A stretch of DNA of 64,000 bases from Rhodospirillales bacterium (lineage in GTDB: Bacteria > Pseudomonadota > Alphaproteobacteria > Rhodospirillales > JAPHRK01), in contig JAPHRK010000009.1 of NCBI GenBank assembly GCA_026196105.1, forward strand, positions 108,679-172,678. The letters run 5' to 3'. Position numbers and translations under genes: made by a program. Position 1 is the stretch's first letter. The number at the start of each line of letters is the position of its first letter. The notes beneath the pieces are model-generated. The model had not been told where the DNA came from. It made no database searches and was given only the letters and a program-made list of their open reading frames with translations. Below are positions 1 through 10,167 of the stretch, piece after piece.

Positions 1-260
1 TAGGAACACCGACCCTTAGCTTGATTGGGGCAGTCGGTGCAGCTCTTATACTTGGCGCGCGCCGAGGTGGGGTTTTGATCTCTCTCTTGGTCTTACCGCT
101 CTATGTCCCTGTGCTGATTTTTGGCGTGAGTGCGGTTGATGCCGCCATTGGGGGCTTTGAATATAAAGCCCAACTTTTCATTCTTGGAGGGTTGCTTATG
201 GGTACTCTTCCGCTAGCCCCTTGGGGGGCCGCTGCAGCCCTCCGTCAGTCGTTGGAATAA
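1..260 (+). CDS. ccmB: Heme exporter protein CcmB, C-terminal part (5' truncated by window)
   Basis: Frame open from window start: GTPTLSLIGAVGAALILGARRGGVLISLLVLPLYVPVLIFGV..., followed directly by ccmC-ccmI. Confidence 0.9.
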   Translation, partial: GTPTLSLIGAVGAALILGARRGGVLISLLVLPLYVPVLIFGVSAVDAAIGGFEYKAQLFILGGLLMGTLPLAPWGAAAALRQSLE

Positions 261-366
261 AGAGGGTGAAGATGGGAAAACACATTTGTTCATATCTTGA
301 CCACAATCATTGGATACTTTGCCGTCTTGCCGCTAAAACAGCCGCGCAATTAACTCGTGGACCGCT

Positions 367-1095
367 ATGAAACGTATAGATCGCTTTGCTAACCCCAATA
401 AGTTTATGAAACTGGCCAAGGCCATTACCCCTTGGGCTGCCTGGTCGACTGTGGGATTCCTTGCTGCTGGACTTTATTTAGGCTTGTTTGATTCCCCTGC
501 TGATTATCAACAAGGTGAGACTGTTCGCATGATGTATGTGCATGTGCCCTCAGCTTGGATGGCAATGTTTTGTTATGTAGGTGTGGCGGTTTCAAGTGCA
601 GTCGGATTGATCTGGAAACATCCGCTTGCGGACTTGGCGGCAAAAGCTACCTCACCTGTAGGAGCTGCTTTCTGTTTCTTAGCATTGCTTACAGGGTCCC
701 TGTGGGGCAAGCCTATGTGGGGGACTTGGTGGGTATGGGATGCGCGTCTGACCTCTATGTTGATCTTGCTCTTCTTATATTTAGGGCACATGGCCCTGCT
801 GAATGCCTTTGATGACCAAACCCGCGCCATGCGCGCAGCTTCGATCTTGGCGTTGGTCGGTGTGATCAATATCCCGATCATCAAATGGTCTGTTGATTGG
901 TGGAATACCCTTCACCAACCTGCCTCCGTGGTGAAAATGGATGGCCCTGCTATTCATCCGGATATGCTTTGGCCCCTCTTGTTAATGGCTATAGGCTTTA
1001 CCACTTTCTATATCTGGGTTGCCTTGTTGCGTATCAGGCAAGAAATTATTGCAAATAAAATTCGAGCTATTCGGCTACGGCAAGTGAATGGGTGA
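367..1095 (+). CDS. ccmC: Heme ABC transporter permease CcmC
   Basis: WGTWWVWDARLTSMLILLFLYLG tryptophan-rich motif; position in ccm run. Confidence 0.96.
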   Translation: MKRIDRFANPNKFMKLAKAITPWAAWSTVGFLAAGLYLGLFDSPADYQQGETVRMMYVHVPSAWMAMFCYVGVAVSSAVGLIWKHPLADLAAKATSPVGAAFCFLALLTGSLWGKPMWGTWWVWDARLTSMLILLFLYLGHMALLNAFDDQTRAMRAASILALVGVINIPIIKWSVDWWNTLHQPASVVKMDGPAIHPDMLWPLLLMAIGFTTFYIWVALLRIRQEIIANKIRAIRLRQVNG

Positions 1096-1099
1096 CGGT

Positions 1100-1330
1100 A
1101 TGGAAAGTATATCTGAGTATATAAATATGGGCGGTCATGGCGGGTATATTTGGCCTGCTTATGGAGCAACTCTTCTCGTAATGGTGGCTTTGCTCGTAAC
1201 TAGCATTCGTGGCCTTAAAGCCGACGAAAATACCTTAAAGCTTTTACAAGCGGATAATGGAGGACGTCGCCGTCGTCCAGCACCATCTGCTGAAGAAACC
1301 GATAAATCTGATCAGGAAGACGCCTCATGA
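1100..1330 (+). CDS. ccmD: Heme exporter protein CcmD
   Basis: Small single-TM protein MESISEYINMGGHGGYIWPAYGATLLVM between ccmC and ccmE. Confidence 0.9.
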   Translation: MESISEYINMGGHGGYIWPAYGATLLVMVALLVTSIRGLKADENTLKLLQADNGGRRRRPAPSAEETDKSDQEDAS

Positions 1331-1782
1331 AGCGCAAGCATCGCCGACTAAGTTTTGTTGCCCTCGCCCTGCTTGCTCTTGGGGCTGCTGTGGCTTTGGT
1401 TATGGCTGCCTTTGAAGAAAATATTGTTTTCTTCTTCAGTCCGACAGAAATGGGCCAAAAGGAAGTCGACCCAACTCAACGCCTCCGCCTTGGAGGGTTG
1501 GTTGAAGAAGGGTCTATTACGAAAGCTGCTGACGGGGTGACGGTTCAATTCGTCGTAACCGATACAGTGAATACAATTCCTGTAGAATTCAGAGGCATTT
1601 TGCCTGACCTGTTTAGAGAAGGCCAAGGGGTTGTCTGTGAAGGTAGGTTGATCAACGGCGTCTTTAAGGCCGATGAAGTCCTTGCCAAGCACGATGAGAA
1701 CTACATGCCGCCAGAAGTTGCTCAGGCACTTAAAGATGCGGAACATTGGAAAGAGAAAATGCAAGATAGTAAGGCTGAATAA
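1327..1782 (+). CDS. ccmE: Cytochrome c maturation heme chaperone CcmE
   Basis: Heme-binding region VLAKHDENYMPPEV. Confidence 0.96.
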   Translation: MKRKHRRLSFVALALLALGAAVALVMAAFEENIVFFFSPTEMGQKEVDPTQRLRLGGLVEEGSITKAADGVTVQFVVTDTVNTIPVEFRGILPDLFREGQGVVCEGRLINGVFKADEVLAKHDENYMPPEVAQALKDAEHWKEKMQDSKAE

Positions 1783-1784
1783 TC

Positions 1785-3758
1785 ATGATTGTTGAATTAG
1801 GCCATTTCGCTCTCGTTCTAGGATTTGTAATCGCCATAGTGCAAGGCACTGTTCCTTTGGTCGGGGCAGCGAACGGCAATAACCGGTGGATGGCCTTAGC
1901 TGGCCCCGCTTCTCTTGGCCAATTGCTTTGTGTCACCGTGGCCTTTGCTGCTTTGACCTACGCTTATCTTGTCTCGGACTTCTCAGTTCTTAACGTGATC
2001 CAGAACTCCCATACTTCTAAGCCTACGCTGTATAAGGTTTCTGGCGTTTGGGGGAACCATGAAGGCTCCATGTTGCTGTGGGTTCTTATTCTTGCCTTGT
2101 TTGGCTATGCCGTTGCTTTGTTTGGTCGTAATTTACCAAAATCTCTGAAATCTCGGGTGCTCGGTGTTCAAGCGCTGGTTACTGTCGGCTTTTATCTGTT
2201 TATCCTGCTGACTTCTAATCCATTTGATCGGGTTATGTCTCCGCCGATTGATGGAGAAAGCCTTAATCCGATGTTGCAAGACCCCGGTCTCGCCTTCCAT
2301 CCACCTTTCCTCTATCTCGGCTATGTTGGTTTTTCAATATCTTTCTCCTTTGCTATTGCGGCTTTGCTGGAAGGTCGTGTTGATGCAGCTTGGGCAAGAT
2401 GGGTTCGGCCTTGGGCACTTGCTGCTTGGTCTTTCCTTACGGTGGGAATCGTTCTTGGTTCCTGGTGGGCCTACTATGAACTTGGTTGGGGTGGCTGGTG
2501 GTTCTGGGATCCGGTTGAGAACGCTTCCTTCTTGCCTTGGTTAGCAGGAACCGCGTTGCTGCACTCAGCCATCGTGGCTGAAAAGCGCGATACCATGAAA
2601 TCTTGGACTATTTTCCTGGCGATTATGGCTTTCTCTCTGAGTCTCCTCGGGACTTTCCTCGTACGTTCCGGGGTGCTGACTTCAGTTCATGCCTTTGCCA
2701 CTGATCCTAGTCGGGGTGTGTTTATTTTGATTCTGCTAATCATTACCATTGGTGGGTCATTTGCTTTGTTCGCTTGGCGTGGACCTTCGATTAAATCTGG
2801 AGGTTTGTTCAAACCAGTTTCTCGTGAAGGCGGGTTGTTGGTTAACAACTTATTGCTGACCACAGCGACCTTTGTCGTGTTGCTGGGGACTTTATATCCT
2901 CTGTTCATTGATGCCTTGGAGCTAGGTAAAGTTTCTGTCGGAGCCCCTTTCTTTGAAGCAGCTTTTATTCCGATAATGATTCCCTTGGTTGTTGTCATGG
3001 CAGCCGGGCCTTTCATGTCATGGAAACGGGCTGATTTAAAAGTAACTTTGCGTAAACTCGCTCTTACTTTTGTTTTATTTGCTCTTGCGGTTGCAGGGAC
3101 ATTATATGCTCGCCCAGATTCAACGTTCCTCGCAGCCTTTGGTATTGGCTTGGCTGTTTGGCTTGGGTTTGGAACCCTTACTGAGTTCGCCGGACGGATT
3201 AAACTTTTTAAAGCGCCACTTGGTGAGAGCTTGCGTCGTTTGGGGCAGATGCCCCGAGCCAGTTGGGGGATGTCCATCGCCCACTTTAGTCTAGCAATTG
3301 GCATTGTTGGGATGGTTGGGGCTTCGTCTTGGAAGATTGAATCGATCCAAGTGATGAAGCCTGGCGATACCGTAGACGTTTCTGGCTATACCTATACCTT
3401 TGATGGTGTTCGGGATGTCATGGGGCCTAACTACTCAGCTTTACGAGGCAGCTTTACGGTAACTCGTGACGGTGAAACTATCGTTACCCTCCGTCCTGAA
3501 AAACGTGTTTATACGGTTAGTAAACAACCTACCACTGAAGCCGGAATTCATACCATGTTCTCGGGCGACCTCTATGCGGTTGTTGGTGATCCATCGGGTG
3601 ATGAAGGCGGTTTTGTTACGCGCCTTTACTTTAATCCCTTGGTCGTTTGGATGTGGATTGGTACCGTTTTCATGGTTCTTGGTGGGGTAATCAGTCTTAC
3701 TGACCGCCGCCTCAGGGTTGGCACACCAAAGAAAAAAGCTGCAGAGGGGGCGAAGTAA
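1785..3758 (+). CDS. ccmF: Heme lyase subunit CcmF
   Basis: 657 aa polytopic protein; WGGWWFWDPVENASFLPWL WWD motif. Confidence 0.97.
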   Translation: MIVELGHFALVLGFVIAIVQGTVPLVGAANGNNRWMALAGPASLGQLLCVTVAFAALTYAYLVSDFSVLNVIQNSHTSKPTLYKVSGVWGNHEGSMLLWVLILALFGYAVALFGRNLPKSLKSRVLGVQALVTVGFYLFILLTSNPFDRVMSPPIDGESLNPMLQDPGLAFHPPFLYLGYVGFSISFSFAIAALLEGRVDAAWARWVRPWALAAWSFLTVGIVLGSWWAYYELGWGGWWFWDPVENASFLPWLAGTALLHSAIVAEKRDTMKSWTIFLAIMAFSLSLLGTFLVRSGVLTSVHAFATDPSRGVFILILLIITIGGSFALFAWRGPSIKSGGLFKPVSREGGLLVNNLLLTTATFVVLLGTLYPLFIDALELGKVSVGAPFFEAAFIPIMIPLVVVMAAGPFMSWKRADLKVTLRKLALTFVLFALAVAGTLYARPDSTFLAAFGIGLAVWLGFGTLTEFAGRIKLFKAPLGESLRRLGQMPRASWGMSIAHFSLAIGIVGMVGASSWKIESIQVMKPGDTVDVSGYTYTFDGVRDVMGPNYSALRGSFTVTRDGETIVTLRPEKRVYTVSKQPTTEAGIHTMFSGDLYAVVGDPSGDEGGFVTRLYFNPLVVWMWIGTVFMVLGGVISLTDRRLRVGTPKKKAAEGAK

Positions 3759-3762
3759 GCTT

Positions 3763-4302
3763 ATGAAGCAACGTATTTTTTACTTGCTCCCCCTCAGTGT
3801 TTTTCTGATTCTGGCGATTTATTTTGCCGTGGGTTTGACCAAGGACCCGCGCAGACTGCCTTCGGCTTTGATTGATCGGGCTGTACCCGCTTTCGATCTG
3901 GAACCAATTCAAGGCCATGACCGAGGCTTTAAAAGCACAGACCTTTTAGGGCAGGTTTCTCTGGTCAATGTATTTGGCTCTTGGTGTGTTGCCTGTTTAG
4001 CAGAACACCCGTTCCTCATAGAGCTAAAGGAGACCAAAGCCATTCCGATTTATGGGTTAAATTGGAGAGAAACCTCTCCTGATGCTGCAATAAAATGGCT
4101 GAAGCGTCATGGGGACCCTTATACCTTGATTGGTAATGATGCCGATAGCCGAGTGGCGATTGACTTTGGGGTTACGGGTGCACCGGAAAGTTTCATTGTC
4201 GATAAGCAAGGAACGGTTCGTTACAAACATGTTGGACCAATCTATCCAGATATCTGGGAAAAAACGTTATTGCCTATTGTTGAGGCCTTAAGAAAAGAAT
4301 GA
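3763..4302 (+). CDS. ccmG: Thiol:disulfide interchange protein CcmG/DsbE
   Basis: Thioredoxin fold; active site WCVAC; ccm context. Confidence 0.95.
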   Translation: MKQRIFYLLPLSVFLILAIYFAVGLTKDPRRLPSALIDRAVPAFDLEPIQGHDRGFKSTDLLGQVSLVNVFGSWCVACLAEHPFLIELKETKAIPIYGLNWRETSPDAAIKWLKRHGDPYTLIGNDADSRVAIDFGVTGAPESFIVDKQGTVRYKHVGPIYPDIWEKTLLPIVEALRKE

Positions 4303-4778
4303 AAACCATGAGAAAGCTTTTCCTGTCCCTCTTATTTGTGGCCATTGCCTTTCCGGCCTTTGCCTTAAATCCTGATGAAGTGCTCAAAGATCCGGTTTTA
4401 GAAAACCGAGCTCGAGAACTGAGTAAAGAAATTCGTTGTGTGGTTTGTCAAAACCAATCTATTGATGACTCAGATGCCGAACTAGCTCGAGACCTTCGAA
4501 TTGTGGTAAGGGAACGTTTGGTTGAGGGCGATAGCGATGACCAGGTCATAGAGTTTTTGGTTACCCGTTACGGAGACTTTGTTCTTCTAAGACCGCCTTT
4601 TCAGGCCAGCACCTATTTTCTGTGGCTTAGCCCGGTCTTTATTCTATTCCTTGGTATTTTCGCTATTATTACTTTCTTTAAAAGGAAAGCAGATAGCATT
4701 AACTCTCTCGCAGACCCCCTGTCTGCTGAAGAAGAAAAACGACTTAAAGCCTTGTTGGGGAGCGAAGAGTCCAAATGA
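4299..4778 (+). CDS. ccmH: Cytochrome c-type biogenesis protein CcmH
   Basis: RCVVCQNQSI motif, signal peptide and C-terminal TM. Confidence 0.96.
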   Translation: MKTMRKLFLSLLFVAIAFPAFALNPDEVLKDPVLENRARELSKEIRCVVCQNQSIDDSDAELARDLRIVVRERLVEGDSDDQVIEFLVTRYGDFVLLRPPFQASTYFLWLSPVFILFLGIFAIITFFKRKADSINSLADPLSAEEEKRLKALLGSEESK

Positions 4779-6199
4779 GTTTTTTCATAGTAGCGTCGAT
4801 CCTACTTTTCATTGTTGTTCTGGGAATTATTGCGATTCCTTTGCTGAGAAATGAAGACGAAAACGAGCCCACCCGTAAAGATTTTGATCTTTCCCTTTAT
4901 AGAGACCAGTTAGCCGAGATTGATCGGGACATGGAACAGGGCCAGATCAACGAAGAACAAGCCAGAGGTGCACGAGCTGAATTGCAAAGGCGTTTGCTGG
5001 CGGCTGAAGCCGCTGATGAAGTGAGTGCTCAATCAGCCTCGATGCCAGCTAAAGGTATGTTTGTGGCTGTTGCTGCTTTTATCTTTGTCACTTCTATTGG
5101 CTTCTATTGGGTGGTTGGTTCTCCTGGTCGACCTGATTTGCCTATGGCGATGCGTAATGTTGAAAAAGAGCAAGATAACGCGCAAATCGATCAGATGAAG
5201 GAGATGATCGCGACTTTGGCTGAGAAGCTTAAGAGTGAGCCTGAAAATCATGAAGGTTGGCAAATGCTTGGTCGCTCTTATCGGGCTATGGACCGTTTTC
5301 AAGAAGCCGCAGACGCTTTTAAAAAAGCGGTTGACCTTTCAAAGGGGTCTGCTGAAGATTTAACCAACTACGGCGAAATGGTCATGTTCGCCGCTCAAGG
5401 CAAAGTGAGTGAAGAAGTTTTTAACGCTTTCCTACAAGCTCATAAAAACGAACCTGATAATCCTAAGGCATGGTTTTACTATGCCGTTGCTCTCGGTGAA
5501 CGAGGTGATAAAAAAGAGGCGCTTCAGGAATGGGTCAATATGGCTTCAACAGCTGGACCAGATGCTGGATGGCTCCCTCAAGTTCAGGAGCGTATTCAAA
5601 CGGTTTCAAGAGAAATTGGCATTGATCCCAAATCCTTAAAGCCGACCATTGAGCAGATGACACAAGCGCCTGTGCCCCCTTCTGCTTCGACAGAAGCTCC
5701 GAAAGGACCAACTCAAGCAGATATGAGTGCTGCCGCTGCTATGACACCAGCAGAACGCCAAGCGATGATACGTTCAATGGTTGATGGGTTAGCTGAAAAA
5801 CTGAAGCAGTCACCAGATGACCTTCAAGGTTGGCTCCGTCTTGGTCGGTCACGTTTACAACTCAATCAATTTGTTGAAGCCAAAGAAGCTTTTGCCAATG
5901 CAGCACGTCTCGCCCCTAAAGACCCGGCCGTCCTAACCGAATATGCCTCATCAATTCTTACTGCAGCCCCTAACCCAAAAATTTTGGAAAAGGAAATGAT
6001 CGATATCATTAAGCGCATTGAAGACATTGATCCAGAAGACGGCAATGTTATGTGGTATTTAGGGCTATGGGAAAAACAGAATGATCATCCTGAAGGGGCT
6101 AGAAAATATTGGGAACGCTTGCTCTCAAAACTCACCCCTGAGACAATGCCATGGATGCGTTTGAAAACCCAAATTGATGGGTTGAGTGCAAGTAAGTAA
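4775..6199 (+). CDS. ccmI: Cytochrome c-type biogenesis protein CcmI (TPR)
   Basis: N-terminal TM pair and TPR-like repeats, last gene of ccm run. Confidence 0.93.
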   Translation: MSFFIVASILLFIVVLGIIAIPLLRNEDENEPTRKDFDLSLYRDQLAEIDRDMEQGQINEEQARGARAELQRRLLAAEAADEVSAQSASMPAKGMFVAVAAFIFVTSIGFYWVVGSPGRPDLPMAMRNVEKEQDNAQIDQMKEMIATLAEKLKSEPENHEGWQMLGRSYRAMDRFQEAADAFKKAVDLSKGSAEDLTNYGEMVMFAAQGKVSEEVFNAFLQAHKNEPDNPKAWFYYAVALGERGDKKEALQEWVNMASTAGPDAGWLPQVQERIQTVSREIGIDPKSLKPTIEQMTQAPVPPSASTEAPKGPTQADMSAAAAMTPAERQAMIRSMVDGLAEKLKQSPDDLQGWLRLGRSRLQLNQFVEAKEAFANAARLAPKDPAVLTEYASSILTAAPNPKILEKEMIDIIKRIEDIDPEDGNVMWYLGLWEKQNDHPEGARKYWERLLSKLTPETMPWMRLKTQIDGLSASK

Positions 6200-6691
6200 G
6201 GGAATAACCATAAGTTCAGAATTTGCACCTCTAGAGTAAAACTCCGAGTCGCGGCAAGAATAGTTGCAAGTTAAAATTATTAAAAAAATAGAAAGTGTAA
6301 ATAGTGGGTTTTTTTGCTGCTTTAGCTGAAAATCTAGTATCGTATCAGGGTAATAAGACATTTTTATTGCTGCAGTGCACAATAATGTTGATATTTTTGC
6401 CTAATTCGGTTATATTCTTATCTGTTGGCTTGAACGCTGAACGGCTGAAGAGAATTCAGGCCGTTTTCTTTATGCGCGAAGCCATAAAAATCTAATTTAT
6501 GAGCCCTGTGGATTTCAAATTTTGCAGGGGTTAATGAGTGGCAAAATACTCTGGATTGCCAGAGGTATTTTAATCGCTTGTCCGCTGGGAAGTACAAACC
6601 TGCTTTCCGTAAAAACAAATAACCATTGTCGTACGTTACGTACGTTTGATAGGTTTTGCGACTAAAGGTCGCTAAAATTAGGAGGGAAGAT

Positions 6692-6871
6692 ATGGATACC
6701 TCTCTCGTCAAATATTTGACCGAGACGGCCTCTGAGCTGGTAGAAAAAGCACAAAGTGCCCCAAGCGCAGTTGCTAGCGAAATGCTACTTGAGGCAAGTG
6801 AATTGAATTACCTTGCAGCTCGCGTTGCCAGCAAGGTTACTGTTGAAACACACACAAAATTAGCGGCATAA
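6692..6871 (+). CDS. Small hypothetical protein (59 aa)
   Basis: ATG preceded by AGGAGGGAAGAT ribosome-binding site; MDTSLVKYLTETASELVEKAQ... Confidence 0.6.
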   Translation: MDTSLVKYLTETASELVEKAQSAPSAVASEMLLEASELNYLAARVASKVTVETHTKLAA

Positions 6872-6875
6872 AACC

Positions 6876-7040
6876 ATGGCATCAAAGTCTGAAAACAATA
6901 AGAAACCCCAATCTGACCGTAAGGAAGATCGGAAAAAACGTAAATGTCTAATGTGTTCACAGCCTTTTGTTTCTGAGCACACAGGCCACCGTGTCTGCCA
7001 ACCTTGCAAAAGTACATCTGCATGGCGGGGTGGTGCTTAA
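6876..7040 (+). CDS. Small zinc-ribbon-like protein (54 aa), not in the supplied ORF track
   Basis: MASKSENNKKPQSDRKEDRKKRKCLMCSQPFVSEHTGHRVCQPCKSTSAWRGGA; CxxC...CxxC. Confidence 0.7.
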   Translation: MASKSENNKKPQSDRKEDRKKRKCLMCSQPFVSEHTGHRVCQPCKSTSAWRGGA

Positions 7041-7076
7041 GTTATAAGCACCTTAAAATAATCAATTTTTCAAAAG

Positions 7077-7112
7077 CCGGATTTCCAGTTACGTGGAATC
7101 CGGTTTTTTGTT
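7077..7112 (+). terminator. Rho-independent terminator
   Basis: Stem CCGGATT(T)CC...GGAATCCGG followed by TTTTTTG. Confidence 0.75.
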
Positions 7113-7201
7113 TTTAAACACTTTTGATTAATTTGTGTTAACTTGAATTAACCTTATAGTATGCGATAGTTACACAAGTACTGTTAATTTAAAGGGACCT
7201 A

Positions 7202-9601
7202 ATGCCGGGTAACCCCAAGTCTAAAAAAAGCTTAAAAACCAAAGCACAGCTCATAGCCGAGATCGAAGTTCTTGAAAACCGTGTTGCTTCTTTAGAAAAG
7301 AATGACGATCAGCAAGGGACTTTGCTTCAGCTTGCTGTTGAAAATTCCCAAGATATCCTTGCTATATTAGACTTCGATGGAACGTTAGAATTTACCTCTC
7401 CCTCCTTTGAGTCAATTCTAGGTTATAACCAAACCGAGTGTTTGGGGAAAACCTCTTTTGATGTGATCCATCCTGATGATCTTAATAAAATCAAATCTGA
7501 TTTTGCGGAAGGGATAAATAGTCACAAGCCAATTTCTACAACTTACCGGGCTCGTCATAAAAAAGGTCACTGGGTTGAAGTGGAATCTTCAGCTACTGCT
7601 ACAAAACTTCAGGATAAAATAAAGATCATCGTTAATACCCGTGATATTTCTGAAAGACTGAAGGCTGAGGAAAGTTTAAGGGAATCTGAGAACCGGTTAG
7701 CACGGATTTTTAACTTAACACCAAATTTGATGGCTATTTCAAATATTGATACAGGGGTGTATCTCGCTGTTAATGATGCCTGGCTGAAATTTTATGGATA
7801 CAAGAGAGAAGAGGCCATTGGGAAAAGTTCTTTAAAACTTGGCAATTGGGAAACACTTGGTGATCGCGATGATTTTGTCAGAGAGTTAAAAGAAAATGGA
7901 TGCGTTAAGGAACGTGAGGTTAGGGTAATTACAAAAGATAAGCGCCTTCATACTCTACTAACATTTGCAGAGACGATAAACTTTGATGGACGCCAAAGAA
8001 TTCTAACAATTGCCCTGGATATCACAGACCGTAAAAAACTAGAACAAGAGCTATATCAGGCGCGTGATAACCTAGAAGAAAGAGTTAAAGCTCGTACTCG
8101 TGCATTAGAGATAAGCGAGAAGCGCTTTAAGGATTTTTCTGAAGTTGGCTCTGACTGGATTTGGGAAACCGATAAGGACCATAAATTTATCTTTTTGTCA
8201 GGCCAGATCGAAGAAATTACTGAAAATAAACCTGAGTCAGTTTACGGTCAAAATAGGTTTGATAATCAACCACCTATAGAAATTGAGAATGAACCTGAGA
8301 AATGGGAGCAACATAGAGAAACTCTTAGTGCTCATAAAAAATTTGAAAATTTTCAATATCGGTATCTAACTAAAAGTGGAAAAATCATCCATATCCGTGT
8401 CAATGGGAACCCTGTTTTTGATAAGGAAAATAACTTTCTTGGGTATCGGGGGACTGGCAAAGAGGTAACCAAAGAAGTTGAGGCGATTGGTGCCTTAAAG
8501 GAAAATGAAGAACGCCTGAGAGGGATGCTCTCTCTTGCTCCAATTGGTGTCCTTATAACTCGTTTTGATGGGACAATCCTTTTTGGTAACGATGAGTTCT
8601 CCCGTCTTACAGGTAAGGCGGCAGGTGCCTCAATCCTTGATTCATGGGTCAACCTTGATGAGCGAGTAAGGTTTCTAGAAAAGTTTAAGAAGCAAGGTTA
8701 TGTCAAAACAGAAGAATCACAAATATTTGGGTCTGACGGCAAGCCGAAATGGATAATGCTTTCCTGGAATTCAATAATAATAGATTCCGAGGAATGTATT
8801 TTAGCATGGATCTACGATATTGATACGATCAAGCGAACAGAAGCAGCTCTGCAAGAAGCAATATCATCTGCTGACCAAGCCAACGCAGCTAAATCAGATT
8901 TTTTAGCAAAAATGAGCCATGAGTTTCGAACACCAATGAACGCCATCATAGGTTTTTCTGATGCCATGCGCTGTGAAGTTTTTGGCCCTATAGGTAATGA
9001 AAAATATTCAAAGTACCCCATTCATATTTATGATTCTGGAAAGCATCTCCTTGAGTTGATCGATGATATTCTTGATCTTTCAAAAATTGAAGCTGGCAAA
9101 ATGGTGATGAATTGGGAGAACGTAAACACTAAAATTCTTGTCGAGAATGTTTGCTCAACTGTTCAGCCATTAGCAGAAAAAAATAACAATTCGCTTGAAC
9201 TGATCTGTCATGAAAATGTTGGCGCTATTATCACTGATTACAGGCGCCTTAACCAAATTTTGCTCAACCTGTTAGGAAACGCGTGCAAATTTACCAAGAA
9301 AGGCGAAATTTCTCTCACAGTTGAGCAAGAAGAATTTAAAGGCCACCCCCGCATGGTCTTTACAGTTAAAGATAATGGTGTTGGCATTGCTCCAGAGAAT
9401 ATGAAAAACCTCTTTCATGAATTTACCCAAGGGGGGTTAAATTCAATTCAAGCAGCAGATGGCAGTGGCTTAGGCCTTGCGATTAGCCGTCGTTTTGCAG
9501 AATTAATGGGCGGGGATATTTCAGCCCAAAGCACATTGGATGTCGGATCAATATTTACTCTTCAAATCCCTATCAAAACCCAAGAAGAGAATGAAAAATA
9601 A
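7202..9601 (+). CDS. Multi-PAS sensor histidine kinase
   Basis: Several PAS/PAC repeats; HisKA MSHEFRTPMNAIIGFSD; HATPase N box NLLGNACKF, DNGVGI, GSGLGLAI. Confidence 0.95.
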   Translation: MPGNPKSKKSLKTKAQLIAEIEVLENRVASLEKNDDQQGTLLQLAVENSQDILAILDFDGTLEFTSPSFESILGYNQTECLGKTSFDVIHPDDLNKIKSDFAEGINSHKPISTTYRARHKKGHWVEVESSATATKLQDKIKIIVNTRDISERLKAEESLRESENRLARIFNLTPNLMAISNIDTGVYLAVNDAWLKFYGYKREEAIGKSSLKLGNWETLGDRDDFVRELKENGCVKEREVRVITKDKRLHTLLTFAETINFDGRQRILTIALDITDRKKLEQELYQARDNLEERVKARTRALEISEKRFKDFSEVGSDWIWETDKDHKFIFLSGQIEEITENKPESVYGQNRFDNQPPIEIENEPEKWEQHRETLSAHKKFENFQYRYLTKSGKIIHIRVNGNPVFDKENNFLGYRGTGKEVTKEVEAIGALKENEERLRGMLSLAPIGVLITRFDGTILFGNDEFSRLTGKAAGASILDSWVNLDERVRFLEKFKKQGYVKTEESQIFGSDGKPKWIMLSWNSIIIDSEECILAWIYDIDTIKRTEAALQEAISSADQANAAKSDFLAKMSHEFRTPMNAIIGFSDAMRCEVFGPIGNEKYSKYPIHIYDSGKHLLELIDDILDLSKIEAGKMVMNWENVNTKILVENVCSTVQPLAEKNNNSLELICHENVGAIITDYRRLNQILLNLLGNACKFTKKGEISLTVEQEEFKGHPRMVFTVKDNGVGIAPENMKNLFHEFTQGGLNSIQAADGSGLGLAISRRFAELMGGDISAQSTLDVGSIFTLQIPIKTQEENEK

Positions 9602-10167
9602 GGAAGCCCCTGGCATTATCAGGGCATCTCCAGCCAACTGACGCCTCGCTTTTTCAATCACGGCATTTGCAACTAGTTGTTCTCTGGATTGCCTAATAAC
9701 CCGAGTGCCTGCCCCATTTATGGATCGTGGCGGCCAGAAAAATACTCAGTTATGTGGGGAGATAAATTCAACCTATTGCCGTTTTCCTGTAATACCCTCC
9801 CTCGCATCCGGCGTTACTTCTCCCCTGTTGGGCGCTCTCTGAACTATCTTTTTCCTAACAGAGAAATTTTATAACTAACATACCGTATGTTTTTTCAAAT
9901 ACTGCCAATGAAGAATAGCTCTTTGGCCTCAAAGTAAATTTCTAATTATCAGAGAAAAATAATTATAAATTCATAATAAAGTAGAAAAAAACATACATAA
10001 GATTGCAAAAAAATAAAAAAAGCAATAAAAGGTAGTGGTGTAGTATTTTCTTCAAGAGCAATAAGTGGCGTTCGAAAATGCAGGTGGCTTGAGAGTAAAG
10101 CACCTTGCATTTGTTTAAATACAACGCAGCGTATCTATTGCGTGATTAATCAGAGAAGGGGCCAAAA

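Noticed and set aside
2687-3304. 205-aa minus-strand ORF inside ccmF
   Set aside because: Fully antisense to a well-supported coding gene; no recognisable domain.
9677-9874. 65-aa ORF as a real protein-coding gene
   Set aside because: No ribosome-binding site or family; kept only as part of an unexplained patch, not called as CDS.
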